DNA of 64,000 nucleotides from JAHEZL01 sp964406465 (GTDB lineage Bacteria > Bacteroidota > Bacteroidia > Flavobacteriales_C > GCA-002722245): contig CAYORT010000002.1 of the NCBI GenBank assembly GCA_964406465.1, forward strand, positions 124,001-188,000, given 5' to 3'. Positions 51,915 through 59,905 of this stretch are shown piece after piece. Made by a program: the position numbers and the translations under genes. Below the pieces are notes generated by a model. The model was given only the letters and a program-made list of their open reading frames with translations, was not told where the DNA came from and did no database searches. Numbering within the stretch: position 1 is the first letter of the stretch; every line of letters starts with the position of its first letter.

Positions 51915-54076
51915 TTTGTGTCTTCTTTAATGATGAATTTATTGATTCGCTCACTGCTTAACTCTATCTCAAAATTAACTTCACGTTGAACTGAAAGTCC
52001 CGATTTTGCTATCGCGCAAGTTTCTATTTTTATTTTTTGTGGTTGAAGTAAATCATCAATCTCCACAAACTTCGATAGATACTCGGCATTCAAATAAATT
52101 TTAAATGGCGCAACGAAATCTTGAATCGTCTTGCTTAAACCAGAGAAGAATCCATTAACTGGTAAAATATCTTTTACTTCCAATTGATCATAATATCCCA
52201 ACAATATTTTGTGCGCTCCTAAATAAAAATGATACAACAATGAATTTCTATCTCCTTTAAATTCGGTGAAATAATGCAGTGTTTCGTTGTTCACCAAATA
52301 GGCGTAAGATTGTGTTTCGTGACAATAGATATAAGTTAAATTCAATGCATCGGTAAACACTTCCCACTTCACATTTTTCTTTTCACCTTCATTGTCCACT
52401 TCAAATTCCATGGTCATTCCAGGCACAAAATAAAATGCTTTACTCAACAAAGCATTGGGTGATACTTTAAAAATTGTTTGCCCTTCTAGTGGATAATCAA
52501 ACGAGTGAAACGCATATTTCCCATTCAATTTAGAGATGAAATAAGCCAATGGATATTTCAATGTTTTAGCACCAACATACGGAGTGCTTTGCATTTGAAA
52601 ATGTATGTGAGGTTCGGGCGACCTGCCCGAATTACCGCAAGTTGCCAACACTTCTCCTTTTCGAACAAAATCACCTACTTTCACTTTGAAAGAAGCGTTC
52701 TTTAGGTGCGTTAATTTGCTGTATAAAAAATCGGCGTGTTTAATTACAATGGCATTTCCCCAGTTGTCTCCAAGGTTCACATCACCAATAGCATTATCTT
52801 CTACCCCATCTAAAATTGTCACTACATATCCTGCTGCTGGAGCCAGCACTGGTAAGTTGTAGCAATAAAAATCCTCCACTGTTTCGCCTGGAGATTTAAA
52901 AGTTTTTTGTGTTTCATCGGCAATCACAAAATCGAAAGCAAAGCGATAATCTTCTTTGTGTGTGATCTTACCTTCGTGTGCTTGCGATACAAACCATTCA
53001 CCAAAGAAAGGCAAATGAATATGAAAATAGGTGTCGTTTTTATATCGTTCTAAACGATGACGATGGGCGTACAAATTCTTTTCTGGCGAATACAATTGCT
53101 GCTGCACTAAATCGAGTCCGTTGGTGGTATAGCGTTGCAACAAAACATACAACAACAACATCACCACCAAAGAAAAAGGCAAGGAATACATTGGCAAGCC
53201 AAAAGTAAACAATACCTTACCCAATGCGCTTATGCTTAAAGCAATCATGGCCGCAGAAACCATTACCAAGAGATAAGCTCGCCAAGAAGGGATTAGGAAA
53301 AATCCGCCCAAAGCTATTGATGACAAGATGTAATTGAATCCAATATAACTATATTCCAATTCGGTAATATTTCCTTGAAAAATGGCCACGAAATAATAAC
53401 CTGTTAGAAATCCTAAAATAGAAAGTGTAAAGGCGATACGTGAATAAATCACAAGTCCAAGAGCAATGATAATTCCCACCAACAAATTGTATTGAAAGAA
53501 AATGGCACCCAACGATTTCAAATAAACATCGATTAGAAGCGGAAATTTAATAGCGATGATTTCGAGTATCAAAGCACCTAAATCTTCGCCCCAGAAACTG
53601 TAAATTTCATTGATAGCAAAAATCCCTCGTTCGCTTAACTCTATAGCTTTAAATCCTCTTGCACCAAGCAATACTGCCCAAACTCCTAACATGAATGGCA
53701 AACTTAAAAATGGAATGCGGTAGCTAGAGAAAAATGCCGACAACCAAACAGAAATTAGCATGGTAAATAAAGAACCCAACAACAAAATTCCAAAGAATGC
53801 ATAGTTGAACTGAAAAAAAACTCCAATGGTAAATCCAACTAAAATCGAATTGTACGAATACAATGCACTTCTAATGGCTTCTTTGTTGTAGCCCATCCAA
53901 TCGGCAAAAATTACCGATGATGCTGCAGCTATAAAACCGCTAATTCCAATGTAAGGATCGATAAATGAAGCCAACAACAGCAAATACCCAAACCACTTGT
54001 GATTGGAAAAAAATATTTGTCCGTACGAATTGACGATACCGTCGCGATATAATTTTAGTTTGAACATTAACCCCAT
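51887..54076 (-). CDS. Urea-transporter / M23-peptidase fusion protein
   Basis: 729 residues. Residues 1-310 are an inner-membrane urea transporter domain with about ten helices: NSYGQIFFSNHKWFGYLLLLASFIDPYIG and the duplicated pore half, with NSILVGFTIG resembling the LP(x)NxxxG region. Residues about 345-520 are a LytM/M23 peptidase domain (YCYNLPVLAPAAGYVVTILDGV, GNAIVIKHADFLYSKLTHLKNASFKVKVGDFVRKGEVLATCGNSG). The HxH zinc motif is intact (His490-Ile-His492). However, the first zinc ligand, normally a His four residues before Asp382, is Arg378 (RFAFD), so activity is doubtful. Residues 520-729 are beta-rich and unrecognised. The peptidase half should face the periplasm. Confidence 0.85.
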   Translation of the reverse strand: MGLMFKLKLYRDGIVNSYGQIFFSNHKWFGYLLLLASFIDPYIGISGFIAAASSVIFADWMGYNKEAIRSALYSYNSILVGFTIGVFFQFNYAFFGILLLGSLFTMLISVWLSAFFSSYRIPFLSLPFMLGVWAVLLGARGFKAIELSERGIFAINEIYSFWGEDLGALILEIIAIKFPLLIDVYLKSLGAIFFQYNLLVGIIIALGLVIYSRIAFTLSILGFLTGYYFVAIFQGNITELEYSYIGFNYILSSIALGGFFLIPSWRAYLLVMVSAAMIALSISALGKVLFTFGLPMYSLPFSLVVMLLLYVLLQRYTTNGLDLVQQQLYSPEKNLYAHRHRLERYKNDTYFHIHLPFFGEWFVSQAHEGKITHKEDYRFAFDFVIADETQKTFKSPGETVEDFYCYNLPVLAPAAGYVVTILDGVEDNAIGDVNLGDNWGNAIVIKHADFLYSKLTHLKNASFKVKVGDFVRKGEVLATCGNSGRSPEPHIHFQMQSTPYVGAKTLKYPLAYFISKLNGKYAFHSFDYPLEGQTIFKVSPNALLSKAFYFVPGMTMEFEVDNEGEKKNVKWEVFTDALNLTYIYCHETQSYAYLVNNETLHYFTEFKGDRNSLLYHFYLGAHKILLGYYDQLEVKDILPVNGFFSGLSKTIQDFVAPFKIYLNAEYLSKFVEIDDLLQPQKIKIETCAIAKSGLSVQREVNFEIELSSERINKFIIKEDTKCIVAKRIA

Positions 54077-54120
54077 TTTTATTTTATGTCATCTCTTTTT
54101 AAGTTTCGAAGCGGTAACTC

Positions 54121-54255
54121 CACTTCTCCCTTTAAAAAAGGGAGAGTGCGGAATTGCCAGTGAAGGGGCAAGAGGGATTTCAAGCAATGCATAAAATCCC
54201 TCTTGCCTTTGCCCTCAAAAGCCAGCACACTCTCCCTTTTATAAAGGGAGAAGTG
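54121..54255. repeat. Large palindromic element inside the PqqD/ATP-grasp operon
   Basis: 135 nt whose two arms (about 54121-54184 and 54190-54255) are inverted copies at roughly 80 percent identity. They begin CACTTCTCCCTTT and end AAAGGGAGAAGTG, with an inner perfect block GGCAAGAGGGATTT against AAATCCCTCTTGCC. Each arm has its own small hairpin (CTCCCTTT...AAGGGAG). No reading frame. It resembles the piece at 48075-48130, so it is an interspersed MITE- or REP-like element. Confidence 0.8.
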
Positions 54256-54293
54256 AGATTAGTTACCCATTCTTAAAAAAGAGCATTTCAATT

Positions 54294-55652
54294 TTAAAGC
54301 TTAAACTCCTTCAAATAACTTGGCAAAACCTCCACATTTTCAATAGAATCTAATGTTTCTCTATTTCTAATGATGTGTGCTTTTTCATTCATATCAATCA
54401 TCACCACAGCTGGTCGCATGGCAATAAACTGCATCCACTGTGTCATGTTGTAAGCACCTACAGTATGCACCACCACATGATCATCTTTCTTCAACGGAGG
54501 CAAAGTTATATTTTCTCTAATAACATCGATGTTCATGCACAACGGACCATACAACACCGCATCCTCAGTATATTGAGAAAACTCTTGCGCCGGAGAAATT
54601 TTATGATCATACCAGAATGAAGTAAATAAAATGTTCACTCCAAAATCCATGATAGTAGCGCGTCTTCCGTCACTTAATCTTTTGTTTGAAATCACAGAAC
54701 CCAACAATGATCCTGCCTCATCAATCAATGATCGTCCCGATTCCAAAATCAACAATGGCAATTCATTTTCTACAAATCCGGCATTCAATATTGCTGTAGA
54801 AATTGCTTCAGCATATTGATCGAAGGTTGGCGATGTATCTACTCCTTGAAGATATGATCCTTTCAATGTATTTTTCGATGCGAAGCCTCCACCTAAATCT
54901 AAATACTGAATATTCTTTTTGTATTTTTTCTTGATGCCTAAAGCCAAGTCGGATAATTTAGAGGCTGCGATAGCATAAGCATTTGGCGACAACATGAAAG
55001 TTCCAATATGTGCATGCAAGCCCACCAAATCCATTTTGTCGTTCAATAATATTTTGTTGATCGCATCCCAAGCTTGTCCGTTTTCATAGTTGAATCCGAA
55101 TCTATCCCAAATTGGATAAACACCAGTATCCATGTTAACTCTAATAGCAACGCGCGGACGCAAATTCAATTCGGTTGCCAGTTCTTTGATGAGATACAAT
55201 TCATCTAAATGATCAATATGAATCAATGAATTGTTTTGTATAGCCAAGCGCAAGTCGGCTTCGGTTTTATCGGGACCGTTAAAAATAATTTTATTACCAG
55301 GCACTTTATTTTTCAATGCTTTGTGGTATTCGAAACCAGAAACCACTTCGGCCCAAGATCCTTCCTGATGAAAAACATTACACACTGCATTGATGTAATT
55401 TGTTTTGTACGACCAAGCAAATTGCACTTTTGGATAACGCGTGGTGAAAGCACGGTTGGCATCTTTAAAAGTTTTACGAATTGTTTTTTCTGATATCACA
55501 AACAAGGGTGAACCAAATTGTGCAATCAATTCTTTTACCGCCACACCATCGATATGTGTTACTGGTGCATATTCAGTTCTTGTTCCGAATTTATTGGTAA
55601 CACCTGTATTTAGGCGGGTGATTACCGGACGTTCATATTGTAGCTTTTTCAT
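54294..55652 (-). CDS. PLP-dependent decarboxylase, diaminopimelate-decarboxylase fold
   Basis: 452 residues of the fold type III family (alanine-racemase-like barrel plus beta domain). PLP Lys83 is in FAWSYKTNYINAV. HIGTFMLSPNAY, LDLGGGFASKN and LLILESGRSLIDEAG follow (phosphate-binding and Glu motifs). The C-terminal barrel motif is GPLCMNIDVI, where true lysA enzymes read CES; the Glu that contacts the substrate's distal group is Met here. GAYNMTQWMQF (Tyr) is kept. A substrate different from diaminopimelate is therefore likely, for example another basic or modified amino acid. It is 50 nt downstream of the ATP-grasp gene in the same transcript. Confidence 0.85.
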   Translation of the reverse strand: MKKLQYERPVITRLNTGVTNKFGTRTEYAPVTHIDGVAVKELIAQFGSPLFVISEKTIRKTFKDANRAFTTRYPKVQFAWSYKTNYINAVCNVFHQEGSWAEVVSGFEYHKALKNKVPGNKIIFNGPDKTEADLRLAIQNNSLIHIDHLDELYLIKELATELNLRPRVAIRVNMDTGVYPIWDRFGFNYENGQAWDAINKILLNDKMDLVGLHAHIGTFMLSPNAYAIAASKLSDLALGIKKKYKKNIQYLDLGGGFASKNTLKGSYLQGVDTSPTFDQYAEAISTAILNAGFVENELPLLILESGRSLIDEAGSLLGSVISNKRLSDGRRATIMDFGVNILFTSFWYDHKISPAQEFSQYTEDAVLYGPLCMNIDVIRENITLPPLKKDDHVVVHTVGAYNMTQWMQFIAMRPAVVMIDMNEKAHIIRNRETLDSIENVEVLPSYLKEFKL

Positions 55653-55701
55653 ATTCTATTTTTTAGTAGTTCTTGTTATTTTTTTGCCAGTCGGGCTCCG
55701 A

Positions 55702-56757
55702 CTATAATTCTCCCAAAGTTGATATTTTCTCAAATTCATCTAAGCCAACAATCATGTCGTAAGCATAGCGAATAAACATTTTTCCAACATCATATTTCTT
55801 GAATGGTTTAACCTCATCTCCCATCGCCAAACGCATGAGCGCATCGGGATGATTTTGTCCGCAACCCACTGCCAAATATACCCATGCAGGAAAACGCGGA
55901 TTGATCTCCAACAAGTAATATTCATCGTCGTTGGTCTTGATAATTTCCAATTCTAAACCGCCACGCCACTTTGTTGACTTAATCATTTTGGTGGTCATCT
56001 TCATTAAATTATCATCGCTAATAGAAATACCTGCCCAAGCTTTTCCTTTATCGGTGATATAAGTTTTGCGCATTGCCACAGCACCAATCGTAGTTCCTTT
56101 ACCATCGCCCAGCGCAGTAACATTTACTTCTTGTCCGTGCACAAACTGCTGCACAATAATTGGCAATCCCCACTTGGCAGAAATTTTATTGAAATAATTC
56201 GCAGCTTGTTCGGGAGTATAAGCAATAGATGCATCGTAGAATTTTCCTTTCACCACCAAAGGATAAGTGAATTTATCTTTAAGCATTGGAATCTCTGCAG
56301 TACTAAAAATCATTTTGCTGTATGGTACTTTAATGCCGTGTTTCTTTCCAAACTCATCTAAGTTGGCTTTGTGTCTTTCTTCAAATTGATGTTCGGTAGG
56401 CACAAAAACCTTAATACCCATTACCTTATCGAAATGATCGGCCAGCTTGATAAAGCTAAACAACTCAGCATCGAAATTGGGGATGATTAAATCTATTTTC
56501 TCAATAGAATGAATGTATTGCAAACGAGTGAGTAAGCTATCCATTCCAGAGGAAGGAAAAGGAATTTGGTATGTTTTGTCTACCAAATCGTGCATGTAAA
56601 TTCCTGGTTCAAGAGCCTCGTAAGATAAACCAATGATTCTCACATCATACTCCTTACTCTCTCTTAAACCACGAATCACTGGCACTCCTGGTCCCGGACT
56701 ATCAATAGCATTCAAGCCAGTAACAGCCACGGTGATTGTTTTTTTCTTCTTAGCCAT
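55702..56757 (-). CDS. ATP-grasp ligase-like enzyme
   Basis: 351 residues. The N-terminal domain (VAVTGLNAIDSPGPGVPVIRGL) is a Rossmann-like biotin-carboxylase/carbamoyl-phosphate-synthase-type pre-ATP-grasp domain. The ATP-grasp fold follows: FTYPLVVKGKFYDASIAYT (Lys of the first lobe), PIIVQQFVHGQEVNVTALGDG, and RGGLELEIIKTNDDEYYLLEINPRFPAWVYLA with the Mg-binding Glu and Asn in EINPR. These enzymes activate a carboxylate as acyl-phosphate and join it to an amine or thiol. Located 22 nt after the PqqD-like gene and before the decarboxylase gene, it may form a peptide or amide bond. The product is unknown. Confidence 0.88.
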   Translation of the reverse strand: MAKKKKTITVAVTGLNAIDSPGPGVPVIRGLRESKEYDVRIIGLSYEALEPGIYMHDLVDKTYQIPFPSSGMDSLLTRLQYIHSIEKIDLIIPNFDAELFSFIKLADHFDKVMGIKVFVPTEHQFEERHKANLDEFGKKHGIKVPYSKMIFSTAEIPMLKDKFTYPLVVKGKFYDASIAYTPEQAANYFNKISAKWGLPIIVQQFVHGQEVNVTALGDGKGTTIGAVAMRKTYITDKGKAWAGISISDDNLMKMTTKMIKSTKWRGGLELEIIKTNDDEYYLLEINPRFPAWVYLAVGCGQNHPDALMRLAMGDEVKPFKKYDVGKMFIRYAYDMIVGLDEFEKISTLGEL

Positions 56758-56778
56758 TTTGTTGAATTTTTAAGGTGA

Positions 56779-57030
56779 CTACTTCTTCCCTTCTTCGGCA
56801 ACTTTCAATTTCACCAATACATTCACGAAATCGTAAAAGTCTTTTTCGAATGTTACATCATCGGTCATGTAATTAGACACCACATGTTTTTTTATCTCGT
56901 CGGCCGACTTCCCTTCTTTCATCATTTTGATGATTTCTAATCCGATGGGATTGGTAGAAAATGAATCCCCACTCGATGGATCGAAAACAAAACCTGAATC
57001 GCTCAAAGCGATATTCTTCTTTATATTCAT
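56779..57030 (-). CDS. PqqD-family protein (RiPP-recognition-element-like)
   Basis: 83 residues, the size of free-standing PqqD. SGFVFDPSSGDSFSTNPIGLEIIKMMKEGKSADEIKKHV followed by VTFEKDFYDFVNVLVKLKVAEE has the beta-strand pair plus winged-helix pattern of PqqD. In characterised systems this fold binds a leader peptide and presents it to modifying enzymes. It is the first gene of the 57.0-50.0 kb unit, 22 nt before the ATP-grasp gene. No pqqA or radical-SAM pqqE is nearby. It may instead present a carrier or another small substrate; that is inference. Confidence 0.8.
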   Translation of the reverse strand: MNIKKNIALSDSGFVFDPSSGDSFSTNPIGLEIIKMMKEGKSADEIKKHVVSNYMTDDVTFEKDFYDFVNVLVKLKVAEEGKK

Positions 57031-57223
57031 AACAATTGATTTTTAGATATTATTACCACTGTAGCAAAGAAACACCTAATACGAAAACTTATTGTTATAG
57101 TTTAAAGCGAAAATGTTATAAGATTTCGCCGAAAAAAATAAAGTTTTGGAAGGGAGGCAACCTTTGGGGAATAGTGCGTTTGGGGCAGGAAATCGAAGTT
57201 TTATGCCTTTCATTCACTAAGTA

Positions 57224-57265
57224 CGTCGTTGCGAAAAATTTGTACTCAAAATTGAAGCAAACTCA
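57224..57265 (-). repeat. Palindromic repeat copy flanking the EEP nuclease gene (left)
   Basis: 42 nt matching the reverse complement of 58022-58063 at 38 of 42 positions, with the shared core TTTGTACTCAAAATTGAAGC. Each copy can fold (CAATTTTG-AGTA-CAAAATT type hairpin with GC-rich ends TTGC/GCAA). Its ends resemble the widespread GTCATTGCGA...GAAGCAATCTC bacterial repeat. It overlaps the extreme 5' edge outside the nuclease stop at 57270 by none. Confidence 0.75.
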
Positions 57266-57269
57266 TCGT

Positions 57270-57980
57270 TTATATTTCTATCTCGCAAATTATCGGCAGA
57301 TGGTCGCTAAGTATCAGCCAATCTTCTTTCTTTCCAATATCAAAATTAAGGAGCTTATTTGCAATTTCTTTTGAGGAAAATATATAGTCTATATGATACG
57401 TCTTGCTCTCATTGCGATGCAAAAAGAACGTTGGTTGTGTTTCCTTTCCTTGTTTTTCGTTACTGGATAAATGATACAGACTCTCAATGTTTATTTCCGA
57501 TAAAGATTTTACAACATCTGAATGATTCCACCATCTATCCCACTGATCCCAAATAGAATTACTGTTAAAGTCACCAATCAAAATCGTTTTATTAAAATGC
57601 TGTTTGTTAACTTCAATATATTTCCAGAGTTGACCTATATATCCAAAATTGGGTGAGCTGTTCTGTTTAGTCCAGACTCCTAAAAGCTGAATTTCATTAT
57701 TTATTAAACAAGGTAAAAACAATTTCACTTCATGATCTTTGTAAATACTGCTCCAATCAAGTAATTCAAGTTTAATTTCTGACTTTGCGAAAACTCCTAT
57801 TCCTTTGTTTTTTGAGTCTCCTTTCCACAAATAATTTGAAGCCCAAAGTAAATATTCCTTGTGATTAGTGTGAATTGGATTTTCACATTCTTGCACCACG
57901 CATACATCTGCGTCAAATTTTAATAAATGCTCAAATTTATTTCGCAGGGCGCCATTACAATTCCATGATATGATTTTCAT
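57270..57980 (-). CDS. Endonuclease/exonuclease/phosphatase (EEP) family protein
   Basis: 236 residues. Motifs of the ExoIII/DNase I fold: ISWNCNGALRNKF (Asn of the first strand), CVVQECE with Glu31, LIGDFNSNSIWDQW (Asp-x-Asn), YHIDYIFSSKEI and the final LSDHLPIICEIEI (Asp-His). All metal and catalytic residues look present, so it probably is an active phosphodiesterase or nuclease in the cytosol (no signal peptide). It is shorter than ExoIII (about 268). The gene is bracketed by two inverted copies of a palindromic repeat, suggesting it arrived as a cassette. It is not obviously part of the PqqD operon, which starts about 240 nt downstream. Confidence 0.88.
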   Translation of the reverse strand: MKIISWNCNGALRNKFEHLLKFDADVCVVQECENPIHTNHKEYLLWASNYLWKGDSKNKGIGVFAKSEIKLELLDWSSIYKDHEVKLFLPCLINNEIQLLGVWTKQNSSPNFGYIGQLWKYIEVNKQHFNKTILIGDFNSNSIWDQWDRWWNHSDVVKSLSEINIESLYHLSSNEKQGKETQPTFFLHRNESKTYHIDYIFSSKEIANKLLNFDIGKKEDWLILSDHLPIICEIEI

Positions 57981-58021
57981 TAAATAAACTTATTGATTTA
58001 TTCATTAATACTAAAGGACAA

Positions 58022-58063
58022 TGAGATTGCTTCAATTTTGAGTACAAAATTATCGCAATGACG
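58022..58063 (+). repeat. Palindromic repeat copy flanking the EEP nuclease gene (right)
   Basis: Partner of the copy at 57224-57265, in opposite orientation. It contains GAGATTGCTTCAATTTTGAG and ends ATCGCAATGACG. It folds as ATTGC/GCAAT outer and AATTTTG/CAAAATT inner stems with loop AGTA. Just to its right (58091-58146) lie two further hairpins, GCAAAGTT/AACTTTGC and GAAGCT-TTC-AGCTTC, which may end the carboxylase transcript. Confidence 0.75.
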
Positions 58064-58146
58064 CACTGGGTGTAATAATGGTTTCTGCAAAGTTTAGCGA
58101 AGCGAACTTTGCTGAATCTTTTCCCGAAGCTTTCAGCTTCATCAAA

Positions 58147-59769
58147 TCACGTTTGAATCACCCCAACACTAAACTGTTTCGTTATTGGCGCATTATTAGC
58201 GGCCTCCACTCCCTGTGAAATCCATTTACGTGTATCTAAAGGATCGATAATCGCATCTACCCATAAGCGCGCTGCAGCATAATATGGTGAAGTTTGCGAA
58301 TCATATCTTGCTTTTATTTTAGCGAATAACTCATCTTCTTTTTCTTTGTTTACTTCTTCGCCTTTTGCTTTTAAAGTTGCAATTTGAATTTGAGCTAAAA
58401 CCTTTGCTGCTTGCTCACCTCCCATCACGGCAATTTGCGCTGTAGGCCAAGCCACAATCAATCGTGGGTCGTATGCTTTTCCGCACATGGCATAGTTTCC
58501 AGCGCCATATGAATTACCAATAACGATTGTGAATTTAGGAACAATGGAATTCGCCACCGCATTTACCAACTTAGCACCATCTTTAATGATTCCGCCGTGT
58601 TCAGAACGGGAGCCTACCATAAATCCGGTTACATCTTGCAAGAAGACCAATGGAATTTTTTTCTGATTACAATTCAAGATAAAGCGTGTTGCCTTATCAG
58701 CAGAATCGGAATAAATTACTCCACCAAATTGCATCTCCCCTTTGGCCGATTTTATCACACCGCGATTATTGGCTACAATACCCACAGCCCAACCATCAAT
58801 GCGTGCATAGCCACAAACAATAGTTTTACCGAATCCTTCTTTGTATTCTTCGAATTTAGAGCCGTCTACAAGTCGGGCAATAATATCTTTTACGTTATGC
58901 GGCTTGTTGGCTGCCGACGTAAACAAACCGTAAATTTCTTCGGTTTTTTCTTTTGGCGCAACAGCTTTCTTTCTGTCGAATCCGGCTTTTTCACCCGCAC
59001 CAATTTTGTCTACTAAGCCTCTAATTTTCTCTAAACATTCTTGATCATTTTCACATTCATAATCGGTAACGCCAGATATTTCGCAATGCGTATGAGAACC
59101 ACCCAAAGTTTCATTGTCGATATCTTCGCCAATAGCGGCTTTCACCAAGTATGAGCCCGCCAAGAAAATAGTACCTGTTTTTTTTACGATTAGCGCCTCA
59201 TCACTCATGATAGGCAAATAAGCGCCACCGGCAACACAACTCCCCATAACGGCGGCGATTTGTGTAATGCCCATAGAAGACATTATGGCATTGTTTCTAA
59301 ATATTCTTCCAAAGTGTTCTTTATCTGGAAAAATTTCATCTTGCATTGGGAGATAAACTCCGGCGCTATCTACTAGATAGATAATTGGCAAGCGGTTTTC
59401 CATGGCTATTTCTTGAGCACGCAAATTCTTTTTGCCAGTGATAGGAAACCATGCTCCGGCTTTTACTGTAGCATCATTGGCCACCACCACACATTGCTTT
59501 CCGCTCACTTGTCCGATCACTACCACCACGCCACCAGCCGGACACCCACCGTGTTCCTCATACATGCCATCGCCAACAAAAGCACCAATTTCGATGGTTT
59601 GAGAATCTTTATCTAACAAAAGATTTATTCTTTCTCTTGCACTTAACTTTCCTTTTTCATGAAGTTTTGCCACCGCTTTAGCAGATGGCATTACAGCAAG
59701 AAGCTTCTTGTTCATTTCTGTAACAAGAAGCTTCATTTTTTCTTCGTTCTTAGTATAATTTGCGTCCAT
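58147..59769 (-). CDS. Acyl-CoA carboxylase, carboxyltransferase (beta) subunit
   Basis: 540 residues, the size of methylcrotonyl-/propionyl-CoA carboxylase beta subunits. The N-terminal crotonase half has GKLSARERINLLLD, NDATVKAGAWFPITGKKNLRAQEIA, and LVDSAGVYLPMQDEIFPDKEHFGRIF. The acyl-CoA oxyanion region is GSCVAGGAYLPIMSDEALIV. The C-terminal half has VFLQDVTGFMVGSRSEHGGIIKDGAKLVNAV and GNSYGAGNYAMCGKAYDPRL (biotin oxyanion hole). The EIFPDKEHFGRIF stretch points to the methylcrotonyl-CoA (leucine degradation) type more than propionyl-CoA. The biotin-carrying alpha subunit is not in the window. Confidence 0.93.
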   Translation of the reverse strand: MDANYTKNEEKMKLLVTEMNKKLLAVMPSAKAVAKLHEKGKLSARERINLLLDKDSQTIEIGAFVGDGMYEEHGGCPAGGVVVVIGQVSGKQCVVVANDATVKAGAWFPITGKKNLRAQEIAMENRLPIIYLVDSAGVYLPMQDEIFPDKEHFGRIFRNNAIMSSMGITQIAAVMGSCVAGGAYLPIMSDEALIVKKTGTIFLAGSYLVKAAIGEDIDNETLGGSHTHCEISGVTDYECENDQECLEKIRGLVDKIGAGEKAGFDRKKAVAPKEKTEEIYGLFTSAANKPHNVKDIIARLVDGSKFEEYKEGFGKTIVCGYARIDGWAVGIVANNRGVIKSAKGEMQFGGVIYSDSADKATRFILNCNQKKIPLVFLQDVTGFMVGSRSEHGGIIKDGAKLVNAVANSIVPKFTIVIGNSYGAGNYAMCGKAYDPRLIVAWPTAQIAVMGGEQAAKVLAQIQIATLKAKGEEVNKEKEDELFAKIKARYDSQTSPYYAAARLWVDAIIDPLDTRKWISQGVEAANNAPITKQFSVGVIQT

Positions 59770-59783
59770 AGGAATATGTTCAA

Positions 59784-59870
59784 TGTTTGATGTTCAAAGT
59801 TCAATGTTAGCCAGTTATGTTATGCTGCGTTCTTAATACACAGCTAACATTGAACTTTGAACATTAAACT
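59784..59870. repeat. Long hairpin upstream of the carboxylase gene
   Basis: A perfect 21-bp inverted repeat (59791-59811 with 59843-59863, core TTCAAAGTTCAATG) extends to about 27 bp with one G-U pair. It encloses a 31-nt loop. It lies between the helical-protein gene stop and the carboxylase start, both on minus, close to the likely promoter of the carboxylase. No T-run. Confidence 0.7.
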
Positions 59871-59905
59871 TTAAACGATTTTTTCGTCCTTACGAAAAAG
59901 GCTCC

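Noticed and set aside
57076..57213. 45-codon minus-strand frame just before the PqqD-like gene, considered as a RiPP precursor
   Set aside because: No acidic residues, no leader/core pattern, and it appears by chance in AT-rich sequence. It is kept only as a note because PqqD-type proteins often sit next to precursors.
57036..57374. 112-codon plus-strand frame over the PqqD-nuclease spacer
   Set aside because: It runs antisense into the nuclease 3' end and through the repeat at 57224-57265. Its composition is unlike real proteins here.
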